Assembly: GCF_023008165.1 (NCBI RefSeq)
Contig: NZ_JAKQZA010000004.1
Span: 310,001-374,000 of the forward strand
Direction: 5' to 3'
DNA: 64,000 nucleotides
Origin: Kordiimonas laminariae
GTDB taxonomy: Bacteria > Pseudomonadota > Alphaproteobacteria > Sphingomonadales > Kordiimonadaceae
In this document: one piece after another, positions 57,165-64,000 of the stretch
How positions within the stretch are numbered: position 1 is the first letter of the stretch
How the letters are laid out: each line of letters starts with the position of its first letter
Program-made: the position numbers and the translations under genes
The notes under the pieces: generated by a model
The model's input: the letters and a program-made list of their open reading frames with translations, nothing else
Told to the model about the DNA's origin: nothing
Databases searched by the model: none

Positions 57165-57591
57165 AACGCTTATCGCGGCTGCATCTCTTCTTATTGGCAG
57201 TTCAGCCCTCAATGCACAGGAAGATCAATCTGGTTCAGTAATTCCACCTGAAAATGCTGAGCAGCATAATGTCATTATATTACGTGCACTGGATAAAATT
57301 ACCGCACGGATCACTGAACTTGAAATAGAAATTGGCAAGACCATTCCCTTTGGAACGCTTGAGATAACAGCACGTTATTGCCGTACAAGACCACCTATAG
57401 AACCACCAGAAACCTTTGGGTACCTTGAGATCAACGACCTTAAACGTAATGGTGAACGTGACCGTGTGTTTGATGGTTGGATGGTGGCTTCAAGTCCAGC
57501 GCTGAACGCGCTCGAACATCCAGTTTATGATGTTTGGGTTATCAACTGTAAAATGGTTGAAGCAGGCGCATCTTCTGATAGCGAAAAATAG
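57148..57591 (+). CDS. DUF2155 domain protein (secreted)
   Basis: The product has a signal peptide (TLIAAASLLIGSSALNAQ) and the DUF2155 core IILRALDKITARITELEIEIGKTIPFGTLEITARYCRTRPPIEPPET ending FDGWMVASSPALNALEHPVYDVWVINC (shown as separate blocks of the motif: FGTLEIT, CRTRPP, SSPALNALEHPVYD). Function unknown; conserved in alphaproteobacteria next to mlaD and NDUFA12. I use the ATG at 57148; a GTG at 57139 is also open. Its last 67 bp overlap aat tail to tail. Confidence 0.88.
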   Translation: MMTVARTLIAAASLLIGSSALNAQEDQSGSVIPPENAEQHNVIILRALDKITARITELEIEIGKTIPFGTLEITARYCRTRPPIEPPETFGYLEINDLKRNGERDRVFDGWMVASSPALNALEHPVYDVWVINCKMVEAGASSDSEK

Positions 57592-58184
57592 TCTGGGTGA
57601 GGGGCATGTAATGCCTCCGTCAGTAACTGGTGGTAGGTTTCCCTGGGTATTTCGACAGCTCCAAACTGCTTCAAATGATCAGTAATAAATTGGCTGTCCA
57701 ATAACGCAAAACCAGCATTTTTTAAACGAGCGACCAGATAGGTAAGGGCGATTTTGCTGGCATTAGTGCGTGTGCTGAACATACTTTCACCAAAGAAAGC
57801 TGCGCCTAAGGATACACCGTACAGACCGCCGACCAGTTCCTCACCTTCCCAGCACTCAACTGAGTGCGCAAAGCCTCGCTGGTGCAGATCAGCATACATA
57901 GCTTCAATACGTTCACTGATCCAAGTGGTTTCTCTACCGCGCGCGGGCATGGAGCATGCTTTAACCACATCTCTAAAGGCTTCGTCAGTAGTTACCCTGA
58001 AAGGCTCTTTCTTTATGGCTTTTTTCAAGGAACGAGGGATGTGGAATTGATCAAGAGGGATGATGCCTCTGAAATCTGGGTCAACCCAGAAAAGCTCTTT
58101 ATCTTCACGGTCTTCCGACATGGGAAAGATACCGTTTGCATAAGCTTGAAGGAGTAAATTCGGGGTTATGGTCTCATGTGGCAT
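57525..58184 (-). CDS. aat: Leucyl/phenylalanyl-tRNA-protein transferase
   Basis: Adds Leu/Phe to N-terminal Arg/Lys of proteins for ClpAP degradation (N-degron pathway). The 219-residue product shows LLQAYANGIFPMSEDREDKE, FRGIIPLDQFHIPRSLKK, TTDEAFRDVVKACS, WISERIEAMYADLHQRGFAHSVE and ESMFSTRTNASKIAL, all canonical. The ATG at 58184 lies 20 bp after the accC stop; a longer open frame to 58322 overlaps accC and is not favoured. Its 3' end runs 67 bp into DUF2155. Confidence 0.94.
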   Translation of the reverse strand: MPHETITPNLLLQAYANGIFPMSEDREDKELFWVDPDFRGIIPLDQFHIPRSLKKAIKKEPFRVTTDEAFRDVVKACSMPARGRETTWISERIEAMYADLHQRGFAHSVECWEGEELVGGLYGVSLGAAFFGESMFSTRTNASKIALTYLVARLKNAGFALLDSQFITDHLKQFGAVEIPRETYHQLLTEALHAPHPDYFSLSEDAPASTILQLITQTS

Positions 58185-58203
58185 AACCCCGAGTTTAATA
58201 TCT

Positions 58204-59550
58204 TTAGTCTTGCTTGTCCTCAAGGAATTTCTCAAGCCAGTGAATATCGTAATCACCTTTTTGGAAATCCTCATCGTCCATAAGTGCCTGATGAAGCGGG
58301 ATTGTGGTTGTGATGCCATCAATCACATATTCTTCAAGCGAACGGCGCAAGCGCAGGAGACAGCCTTCACGGGTGTAGCCTGATACAATCAACTTTGCCA
58401 CCATGCTGTCATAGTATGGTGGGATGCGGTATCCAGCATATACAGCACTGTCACAGCGTACGTTCAGGCCACCAGGAGGATGATACTGAGTTACTGTGCC
58501 TGGGCTCGGCATGAAGTTGAATGGGTGTTCTGCGTTCACGCGGCATTCAATAGCATGGCCGTGGAAGCGAACCATATCCTGTGTGTATGAAAGCTTCTCG
58601 CCAGCTGCTACGCGGATTTGTTCACGTACAATATCGATACCAGTGATCATTTCTGTTACCGGGTGCTCCACCTGAACACGTGTGTTCATTTCAATGAAAT
58701 AGAACTCACCGTCTTCGTAAAGGAATTCGATAGTACCCGCACCGCAGTAGCCGAAATCAGCCATTGCTTTAGCAACAATACCGCCCATACGTTCACGTGT
58801 TTCACTGTCAATAACCGGGGAAGGGGCTTCTTCAAGAACCTTCTGGTGGCGACGCTGTAGTGAACAATCACGTTCACCAAGGTGAATACAGTTACCATGG
58901 CTGTCGCCGATGATCTGGAATTCAATGTGACGTGGTTTAGTGAGGAATTTCTCAATGTAAACCGCATCATCACCAAAGGCTGCTTTTGCTTCTGTACGAC
59001 AGGTATTCAGCTTTACACTTAATTCGTCAGCGCCACGTACGATCTGCATACCGCGACCACCGCCGCCTGCAGAGGCTTTAATGATCACCGGGTAACCGAT
59101 TTCTTCACAAACACGTTTTGCTTCGTCATCGTTAGTGATACCGCCTTCAGAACCAGGAACAACCGGAATACCAAGCTTTTTCACGGTTTCTTTAGCGGTA
59201 ATCTTGTCACCCATCTGGCGGATATGATCACCATTCGGGCCAATAAAGGCTATATCGTGTTCTTTAACGATATCTGCAAAATCAGCATTCTCTGAGAGGA
59301 AACCGTAACCAGGGTGGATAGCATCCGCTCCGGTGATTTCTGCTGCAGTCATGATAGACGCGATATTCAGGTAGCTATCAGCGGATGCTGGTGGGCCGAT
59401 ACAAACGCTTTCATCTGCAAGGCGTACGTGCATTGCGTCAGCATCAGCTGTGGAATGAACCGCAACTGTTTTAAGGCCCATTTCATGGCAAGCGCGGTGA
59501 ATACGCAGAGCGATTTCACCACGGTTAGCAATAAGGACTTTTTGAACCAT
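58204..59550 (-). CDS. accC: Acetyl-CoA carboxylase biotin carboxylase subunit
   Basis: ATP-dependent carboxylation of biotin on AccB, first step of fatty acid synthesis. The 448-residue product has VLIANRGEIALRIHRACHEM, the ATP-grasp lid KASAGGGGRGMQIV, and FIEMNTRVQVEHPVTEMITG with the active-site residues. It lies 11 bp after accB in the standard accBC order and is followed by aat after 20 bp. Confidence 0.97.
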   Translation of the reverse strand: MVQKVLIANRGEIALRIHRACHEMGLKTVAVHSTADADAMHVRLADESVCIGPPASADSYLNIASIMTAAEITGADAIHPGYGFLSENADFADIVKEHDIAFIGPNGDHIRQMGDKITAKETVKKLGIPVVPGSEGGITNDDEAKRVCEEIGYPVIIKASAGGGGRGMQIVRGADELSVKLNTCRTEAKAAFGDDAVYIEKFLTKPRHIEFQIIGDSHGNCIHLGERDCSLQRRHQKVLEEAPSPVIDSETRERMGGIVAKAMADFGYCGAGTIEFLYEDGEFYFIEMNTRVQVEHPVTEMITGIDIVREQIRVAAGEKLSYTQDMVRFHGHAIECRVNAEHPFNFMPSPGTVTQYHPPGGLNVRCDSAVYAGYRIPPYYDSMVAKLIVSGYTREGCLLRLRRSLEEYVIDGITTTIPLHQALMDDEDFQKGDYDIHWLEKFLEDKQD

Positions 59551-59561
59551 GGAACGTGTCC

Positions 59562-60053
59562 TTATTCAATAATCAGAAGTACTTCGCCAAATTCAATAGG
59601 CTGAGCGTCAGCAAAGAAAATTTCTTTTACTGTGCCTGATTTTGGAGCTTTGATTTGGTTCATAACTTTCATCGCTTCAATAATAAGAAGCGGGTCACCT
59701 TCAGAAACTTTATCGCCTACTTTCACAAAGGCATCTGCATCTGGTGATGGTGCTGTGTAAGCTGTACCAACCATTGGTGCTTTCAATGCGCCAGGGTGAT
59801 CAGCAGCGTTTGCTGCGGCTGGTGCTTCTGCCGCAGGAGCAGCTGGAGCGGCAGCTGGAGCCGGAGCTGCCATAGGGGCAGGGGCTGCAACAGGTGCTGC
59901 TGTAGGAACCGTATAGTTTACTGAGCCGGCAACTTCGCGCGCTACGCGAATACGAAAATCATCTTCTTCCACTTCAATTTCGGAAAGAGTTGATTTGTCC
60001 AGCAGTTCAGCCAGTTCACGAATGAGTTCTTTATAATCTTTTAATTTTGACAT
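59562..60053 (-). CDS. accB: Biotin carboxyl carrier protein of acetyl-CoA carboxylase
   Basis: Carries biotin between AccC and AccAD. The 163-residue product has an N-terminal helical domain ([20 protein letters not shown]), a flexible Ala/Pro linker (about 50-85), and the C-terminal biotinyl domain with the modified Lys in [14 protein letters not shown]. It lies 17 bp after aroQ and 11 bp before accC on the minus strand, the common aroQ-accB-accC order. Confidence 0.96.
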   Translation of the reverse strand: MSKLKDYKELIRELAELLDKSTLSEIEVEEDDFRIRVAREVAGSVNYTVPTAAPVAAPAPMAAPAPAAAPAAPAAEAPAAANAADHPGALKAPMVGTAYTAPSPDADAFVKVGDKVSEGDPLLIIEAMKVMNQIKAPKSGTVKEIFFADAQPIEFGEVLLIIE

Positions 60054-60070
60054 TGACGTCTACCCTTAAA

Positions 60071-60529
60071 TCAAGACTGGTTGCGTAGCATAGACGCTAC
60101 GGAATCAATCGCAAGCACATATCCGTGCGTACCGAACCCACAAATCACACCTTTCGCAACATCGGAAACGTAAGAGTGGTGTCGGTACTCTTCCCGCGCG
60201 AATACATTTGATAAATGTACTTCAATCACGGGAGTAGTAATTGCGGCAATCGCATCGTGGATAGCAACAGAGGTATGAGTATATGCTGCAGCATTCAGAA
60301 TAATTGCTACATACCCATTTCTGCCTTCCTGTATCCAATCAACAAGAGTGCCTTCTGAATTAGTTTGTCTAAAATCGACTGTCAGCCCATGCTTTGCCGC
60401 TGTTTCCACCGACAAGGATTCCAATTGATCAATCGTATTATGGCCATAAGTTTCCGGCTCACGTGTACCAAGCAGGTTTAGGTTTGGTCCGTTAAGTACC
60501 AAAATCTTTTTATGGTTTTCTTTATTCAT
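60071..60529 (-). CDS. aroQ: 3-dehydroquinate dehydratase, type II
   Basis: Dodecameric shikimate-pathway enzyme. The 152-residue product has LVLNGPNLNLLGTREPETYG (with the catalytic Tyr in ETYG), the lid-to-base stretch ILNAAAYTHTSVAIHDAI, and EVHLSNVFAREEYRHHSYVS with the catalytic His in EVHLSN. All standard. It heads the accB-accC-aat transcript. Confidence 0.96.
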   Translation of the reverse strand: MNKENHKKILVLNGPNLNLLGTREPETYGHNTIDQLESLSVETAAKHGLTVDFRQTNSEGTLVDWIQEGRNGYVAIILNAAAYTHTSVAIHDAIAAITTPVIEVHLSNVFAREEYRHHSYVSDVAKGVICGFGTHGYVLAIDSVASMLRNQS

Positions 60530-60546
60530 TCACGATTTCCAATTGT

Positions 60547-60577
60547 TTGACAGATCGCTTGAAGCAATCTGTATAAT
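60547..60577 (+). promoter_or_regulatory. Predicted promoter of thiSG
   Basis: Consensus hexamers TTGACA (60547-60552) and TATAAT (60572-60577) with a 19-bp spacer, slightly long. Transcription would start near 60585, leaving a leader of about 120 nt before thiS. Confidence 0.5.
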
Positions 60578-60705
60578 GCCATATGCATTGCATGCAAAGC
60601 AGGAACACTGATTTTATTGGTGTTTCTGTGCATATTTTATACAAATATGGTAGAGAATTTAGGCGCGTCAAGCGCTTGTAACCAGCTAAAAGGTTGTTTT
60701 CCTTC

Positions 60706-60906
60706 ATGAAAATCACAGTGAATGGCGATCTGAAAACCGTGGAAGACGGTGTAAGTGTATGGGATTTTCTTTCAGGGCTTGGGTTAGACCCTAAAAAGGT
60801 GGCTGTTGAAAGAAATCTGGAGATCGTACCGAAGTCTACTTTCGCCGATGTTTCTCTTGAAGAAGATGACCAGCTGGAAATTGTTCATTTTATTGGTGGA
60901 GGTTAA
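60706..60906 (+). CDS. thiS: Sulfur carrier protein ThiS
   Basis: Ubiquitin-like carrier supplying sulfur as a C-terminal thiocarboxylate for the thiazole of thiamine. The 66-residue product has [20 protein letters not shown] and ends [10 protein letters not shown] with the Gly-Gly needed for activation. The ATG at 60706 is the natural start; a TTG at 60694 is in frame upstream. thiG follows after 5 bp. Confidence 0.93.
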   Translation: MKITVNGDLKTVEDGVSVWDFLSGLGLDPKKVAVERNLEIVPKSTFADVSLEEDDQLEIVHFIGGG

Positions 60907-60911
60907 AGCCA

Positions 60912-61691
60912 GTGTCAAACGCAAATGATGTTTGGAAGCTTGCCGGAAAAGAATATTCTTCCCGTCTTATCGTTGGGACAGGAAAATATAAAGATTTTGA
61001 AGAAACAGCAAAAGCAGTTGAGGCATCTGGTGCTGAGATTGTTACTGTGGCTGTTCGCCGCGTGAATGTTTCTGACCCAACCCAGCCAATGCTTGTAGAT
61101 TATCTGGACCCAAAGAAAATCACGTACCTACCTAACACTGCAGGTTGTTTTGATGCTCAGAGCGCTTTGCGGACCCTTCGCTTAGCTCGTGAAGCTGGCG
61201 GCTGGGACCTTGTAAAGCTCGAAGTGCTTGGTGATCAGAAGACGCTATACCCAAATATGCAGGAAACCTTCGTGGCCGCTGAAGAGCTTATCAAAGAGGG
61301 CTTTAAAGTAATGGTTTACTGTAGCGATGACCCGATTGCCGCAAAGAAGCTTGAAGATATGGGCTGTGTGGCAATTATGCCGCTAGGTGCGCCTATTGGT
61401 TCTGGTCTTGGCATCCAAAACCCAGTACAGATTCGTTTGATGATCGAGCAGGCTAATGTACCTGTGCTTGTTGATGCGGGTGTGGGAACAGCGTCTGATG
61501 CTTCTGTAGCAATGGAGCTTGGTTGTGACGGCGTTCTTATGAATACTGCGATTGCTGAGGCAAAAGACCCACTTAAAATGGCTAGAGCGATGAAACTCGC
61601 TGTGGAGTCAGGGAGACTTGCTTATCAAGCTGGTCGAATGCCTATGAAGAAATATGCGGATCCAAGCTCGCCACTTTCAGGGCTTATCTAA
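60912..61691 (+). CDS. thiG: Thiazole synthase ThiG
   Basis: TIM-barrel enzyme forming the thiazole phosphate from DXP, ThiS-thiocarboxylate and dehydroglycine. The 259-residue product shows [37 protein letters not shown] with the Schiff-base Lys, [12 protein letters not shown] and [32 protein letters not shown] (in parts). It starts with GTG at 60912. No thiE, thiO or thiF is next to it. Confidence 0.96.
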   Translation: MSNANDVWKLAGKEYSSRLIVGTGKYKDFEETAKAVEASGAEIVTVAVRRVNVSDPTQPMLVDYLDPKKITYLPNTAGCFDAQSALRTLRLAREAGGWDLVKLEVLGDQKTLYPNMQETFVAAEELIKEGFKVMVYCSDDPIAAKKLEDMGCVAIMPLGAPIGSGLGIQNPVQIRLMIEQANVPVLVDAGVGTASDASVAMELGCDGVLMNTAIAEAKDPLKMARAMKLAVESGRLAYQAGRMPMKKYADPSSPLSGLI

Positions 61692-61698
61692 CCAGAAA

Positions 61699-61730
61699 AG
61701 AAAAGGCCGCTTAAAGCGGCCTTTTTTGTA
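61699..61730. terminator. Terminator of thiSG
   Basis: AAAAGGCCGC-TTAAA-GCGGCCTTTT with T-run, a ten-base stem, 9 bp after the thiG stop and before the convergent DsbA-like gene. Confidence 0.9.
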
Positions 61731-61734
61731 TATC

Positions 61735-62508
61735 TTATCTGCTTGAAGCAGTTTCTTTGGAGGTATCTTTCCTTGCCCGGTCTACCGCTTCTAGGAGACG
61801 GAAGTAACCTTCTGCGCCGAGTACTACATCATCACCGATAATATACCCTGGCGTACCTGTGAAACCGATGTCTTGACCAATGCTTAACGTGTTGCGCACG
61901 CTTTTCTCAACCAGTTTATCTTTCATATCGGTCTTTAGTTGATCGACATTAAGACCCACTGAACCTGCAATCTCATAGATACGATCTTCTGTAAGCTGGC
62001 CCGGGGATGTCATTGCTGCAATGTGAAACTCTTCAAACTTACCTTGTTTGTGAGCCGCTAGAGCAGCATAGGAAGTAAGTAATGATACTGGTGTATCACC
62101 TTCACGGTCGAGTACGGGGTACTGACGCGGAATGTAGCGAATGTTACCGTCTTCTTTTACTAGTTTTAACACTTCAGGGAAGTGGCGACGACAGAAGCCA
62201 CAGCGGTAATCAAAGAATTCTACAATAGTTACATCGCCATTAGGATTACCTAGTACGGGGGCTTCAGGGTCGTTTTCCAGATACCCGCGATACAGGTTGA
62301 TTGCCGGCAACATCTGAGCAAGTTGGCGGCGACGTTGAAGTTCAATAATAGCGCGTTCAATTACTTCTGGATTTTCAAGCAAGTATTCTTGGATAATACT
62401 CTCAATTGCTTGACGATCTGCTGGAGCCGCTTCTTGAGCTGTAGCTCCAAAAATTGCTGGAACGGCTAGTGTAACGGCCGCAAGCATATTTTTAAGTGGT
62501 TTATACAT
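61735..62508 (-). CDS. DsbA-family (Com1-like) thiol:disulfide protein
   Basis: Periplasmic thioredoxin-fold protein, 257 residues. The signal peptide (MLAAVTLAVPAIFGATAQ) is followed by a helical N-terminal segment and the thioredoxin domain with VTIVEFFDYRCGFCRRHFPE, where CGFC is the redox pair, and the cis-Pro region GFTGTPGYIIGDDVV. It lies 18 bp after the M48 protease gene and is probably co-transcribed with it, suggesting envelope-protein quality control. Confidence 0.92.
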   Translation of the reverse strand: MYKPLKNMLAAVTLAVPAIFGATAQEAAPADRQAIESIIQEYLLENPEVIERAIIELQRRRQLAQMLPAINLYRGYLENDPEAPVLGNPNGDVTIVEFFDYRCGFCRRHFPEVLKLVKEDGNIRYIPRQYPVLDREGDTPVSLLTSYAALAAHKQGKFEEFHIAAMTSPGQLTEDRIYEIAGSVGLNVDQLKTDMKDKLVEKSVRNTLSIGQDIGFTGTPGYIIGDDVVLGAEGYFRLLEAVDRARKDTSKETASSR

Positions 62509-62526
62509 ATACTAATCCATCATAGC

Positions 62527-63960
62527 TTATGGCTGGTATTGCCAGTGCTGTTCTTGTTGCTTCTGAAATTCTTGTTGTCCTGTAAACTCAACGTCAAAAC
62601 GTCTACGACGACGTTGCTGTTTACGTTGTCTTTCTGCGGCATCTCTTGCGATGAAGAAAATGTCTTGCGCGCGGAGCCATTCTGGTGAACCGGTTTTAAA
62701 GGAATCCATCGCACGCTTGGCGTAGCCAACTGCCTGATAAACAACGCCAGCAGAATAAAACCGTTCTGCTGTTGCGAGGTTAGCATCCGCTTCACGGCCA
62801 ACCCAGCTGTACGCCTTAGCCAGATTAAACCATGCAAAAGTATTTCCAGGGTCTTGGCGTGTAGCATTTTCCAAAATTGGAATAGCTTCTGCCATTAAGA
62901 CATCATCTTCTAGAGATACCATCGCTTGCCCTAGTGCTGTTGCTACAAGAGGGGCACGCGGTGCACGTTCAACAGCTTGCCTGAAAACAGGAAGTGCTTC
63001 GCGCACCTTTCCATTTTCAAACAATATTTGTCCTTTGATTTCATGGAAATAGGGGTTTGCAGGTTCTTGTTTTATCAAAGCATCGGCTTCGCTAAGCGCT
63101 AAATCCCACTCAAGAGCCTTATGGTATGCATATACACGAGCATAGCGTGCAGATGCGGTTTTATCCGATATCGGGTATTCTTTCAGAGTATCACTTGGCC
63201 GCTGAATATAACCCTGAAGCTTTGCCTTAAGGCGATTGAACTGTTCGTTATGTTTAGAGTCTGGCGGTTTGTTATAGTACTCACTTTGCCCTAAAACCTG
63301 CTCTAGTGATAGGATACGCGTGCGGTTTAAAGGGTGACTGCGAATGTAAGGGTCCTGCCTGATATAGGCTAGTACTTCCTGGTCGCGCAATTTATCAAAG
63401 AATTGAATGAGGCCTTTACCTGAAATACCTAACTCATTGAGATATTTTGCACCGGCTTGGTCTGCTGATGATTCTTGAACTCGGTTAAAGGCAAGGAATT
63501 GTCTCTGCGCAACTGTTTGCCCTGCGGCTAGAAGACCAATGCCAGCATCAGGGCTGCCTGCAGCGATTGCAGCGGCACCAAGAACAAGAGAAAGGATGCT
63601 GAAATTACCAGCGGTTGAGGCGGCATCTCTAATACCAACTAAGTGACCACCTGCAATATGCCCGGTCTCATGTGCGATCACGCCTAACAGTTGATTTACA
63701 TCGTCAGAGGCCATGATAAGGCCAGAGTGAATGAAAATGTTTTGACCACCTGTTACAAAGGCATTCAAAGATGGGTCTGATAGCAGATAAATATTGACGC
63801 TTCTTGGATCTAGGCCTGCTGCGATGAAAATAGGGTCTGAAATTTCGTGGAGGAAAGCTTCTGTTTCTGCATCTCTAAGGATTGATTGCGCGTAAGCTTG
63901 GTGCGCCAATGCTATGACGCATACAAGTGTTGAAGCGATTTTTTTTAACAATTTACGCAA
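62527..63960 (-). CDS. M48 family zinc metalloprotease with TPR domain (BepA-like)
   Basis: Periplasmic outer-membrane-quality-control type protease, 477 residues. The signal peptide (KKIASTLVCVIALAHQAYAQ) is followed by the catalytic domain with the zinc motif HETGH (in IAHETGHIAGGHLVG) and the third-ligand Glu in ESSADQAGAKYL; a C-terminal TPR array (about 240-450, e.g. LALSEADALIKQEPANPYF) matches BepA/YfgC layout. The start ATG is about 40 bp from the window end, upstream region outside. Confidence 0.93.
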   Translation of the reverse strand: MRKLLKKIASTLVCVIALAHQAYAQSILRDAETEAFLHEISDPIFIAAGLDPRSVNIYLLSDPSLNAFVTGGQNIFIHSGLIMASDDVNQLLGVIAHETGHIAGGHLVGIRDAASTAGNFSILSLVLGAAAIAAGSPDAGIGLLAAGQTVAQRQFLAFNRVQESSADQAGAKYLNELGISGKGLIQFFDKLRDQEVLAYIRQDPYIRSHPLNRTRILSLEQVLGQSEYYNKPPDSKHNEQFNRLKAKLQGYIQRPSDTLKEYPISDKTASARYARVYAYHKALEWDLALSEADALIKQEPANPYFHEIKGQILFENGKVREALPVFRQAVERAPRAPLVATALGQAMVSLEDDVLMAEAIPILENATRQDPGNTFAWFNLAKAYSWVGREADANLATAERFYSAGVVYQAVGYAKRAMDSFKTGSPEWLRAQDIFFIARDAAERQRKQQRRRRRFDVEFTGQQEFQKQQEQHWQYQP

Positions 63961-64000
63961 CAGGGCCTCCAGAATATTTATGTATAGCTAGTTATTCATT

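Noticed and set aside
57525-58322. Longer aat starting inside accC
   Set aside because: The 46 added codons overlap accC and are unlike the family; the ATG at 58184 matches the usual N-terminus.
60540-60705. TPP riboswitch upstream of thiS
   Set aside because: None of the conserved THI-box segments could be found by eye in the leader.

Overview
The window looks like chromosomal core DNA of an alphaproteobacterium with a fairly AT-rich genome, possibly a marine lineage such as Kordiimonadales (tentative). The lineage call rests on CckA, the NDUFA12-family complex I subunit, the NDUFA12-mlaD-DUF2155-aat-accC-accB-aroQ gene order, a B12-dependent ribonucleotide reductase, and LexA operators of the alphaproteobacterial direct-repeat form GTTC-N7-GTTC. 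I see no tRNA or rRNA gene, insertion sequence, prophage or CRISPR array.

Layout: 1-5307 is the end of a flagellar basal-body/export operon (flgC, fliE, fliQ, fliR, flhB) followed by the cell-cycle kinase cckA. 5430-10674 holds recA, alaS and icd. 10862-15583 has a LOG protein, a LysM protein, phosphatidylethanolamine synthesis (psd-pssA) and a SPOR lipoprotein. 15600-16360 is a non-coding stretch with a candidate structured RNA and a 62-residue membrane-protein gene under two LexA operators. 16363-21797 holds Ppx/GppA, rlmE, guaB, an RsmB-type methylase and a TPR protein. 21870-31000 is more accessory: an M28 peptidase, two unknown genes, trmFO, a degenerate membrane M28-like protein, DUF924, two paralogous solute-binding proteins and DUF4139. 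31048-37717 runs from uvrA to ssb, both with LexA operators. 37846-44235 holds a HAD-like DUF2608 protein, a YdeP-type molybdoenzyme divergent from mobA, a patatin, an unknown secreted protein and an ArsR/VOC pair. 44305-52000 holds acyl-CoA dehydrogenase, thiolase, sterol desaturase-like hydroxylase, GDPD, a DUF4389 protein with a histone-H1-like tail, and a GGDEF/EAL protein. 52225-63960 holds nrdJ, NDUFA12, mlaD, DUF2155, aat, accC/accB, aroQ, thiS/thiG, a DsbA-like protein and an M48 protease.

Regulation: five GTTC-N7-GTTC (or complement) boxes define a small SOS set: recA, uvrA (shared with a divergent GFA gene), ssb, and the 62-residue membrane protein, which alone has two boxes, one overlapping and one abutting its predicted promoter. 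A small SOS-induced membrane protein invites comparison with the SidA-type division inhibitors of Caulobacter; this is the most interesting candidate in the window. Other signals are a CtrA-type box near psd, a 26-bp palindrome upstream of the thiolase, an NrdR-like palindrome upstream of nrdJ, and two stretches of potential structured RNA.
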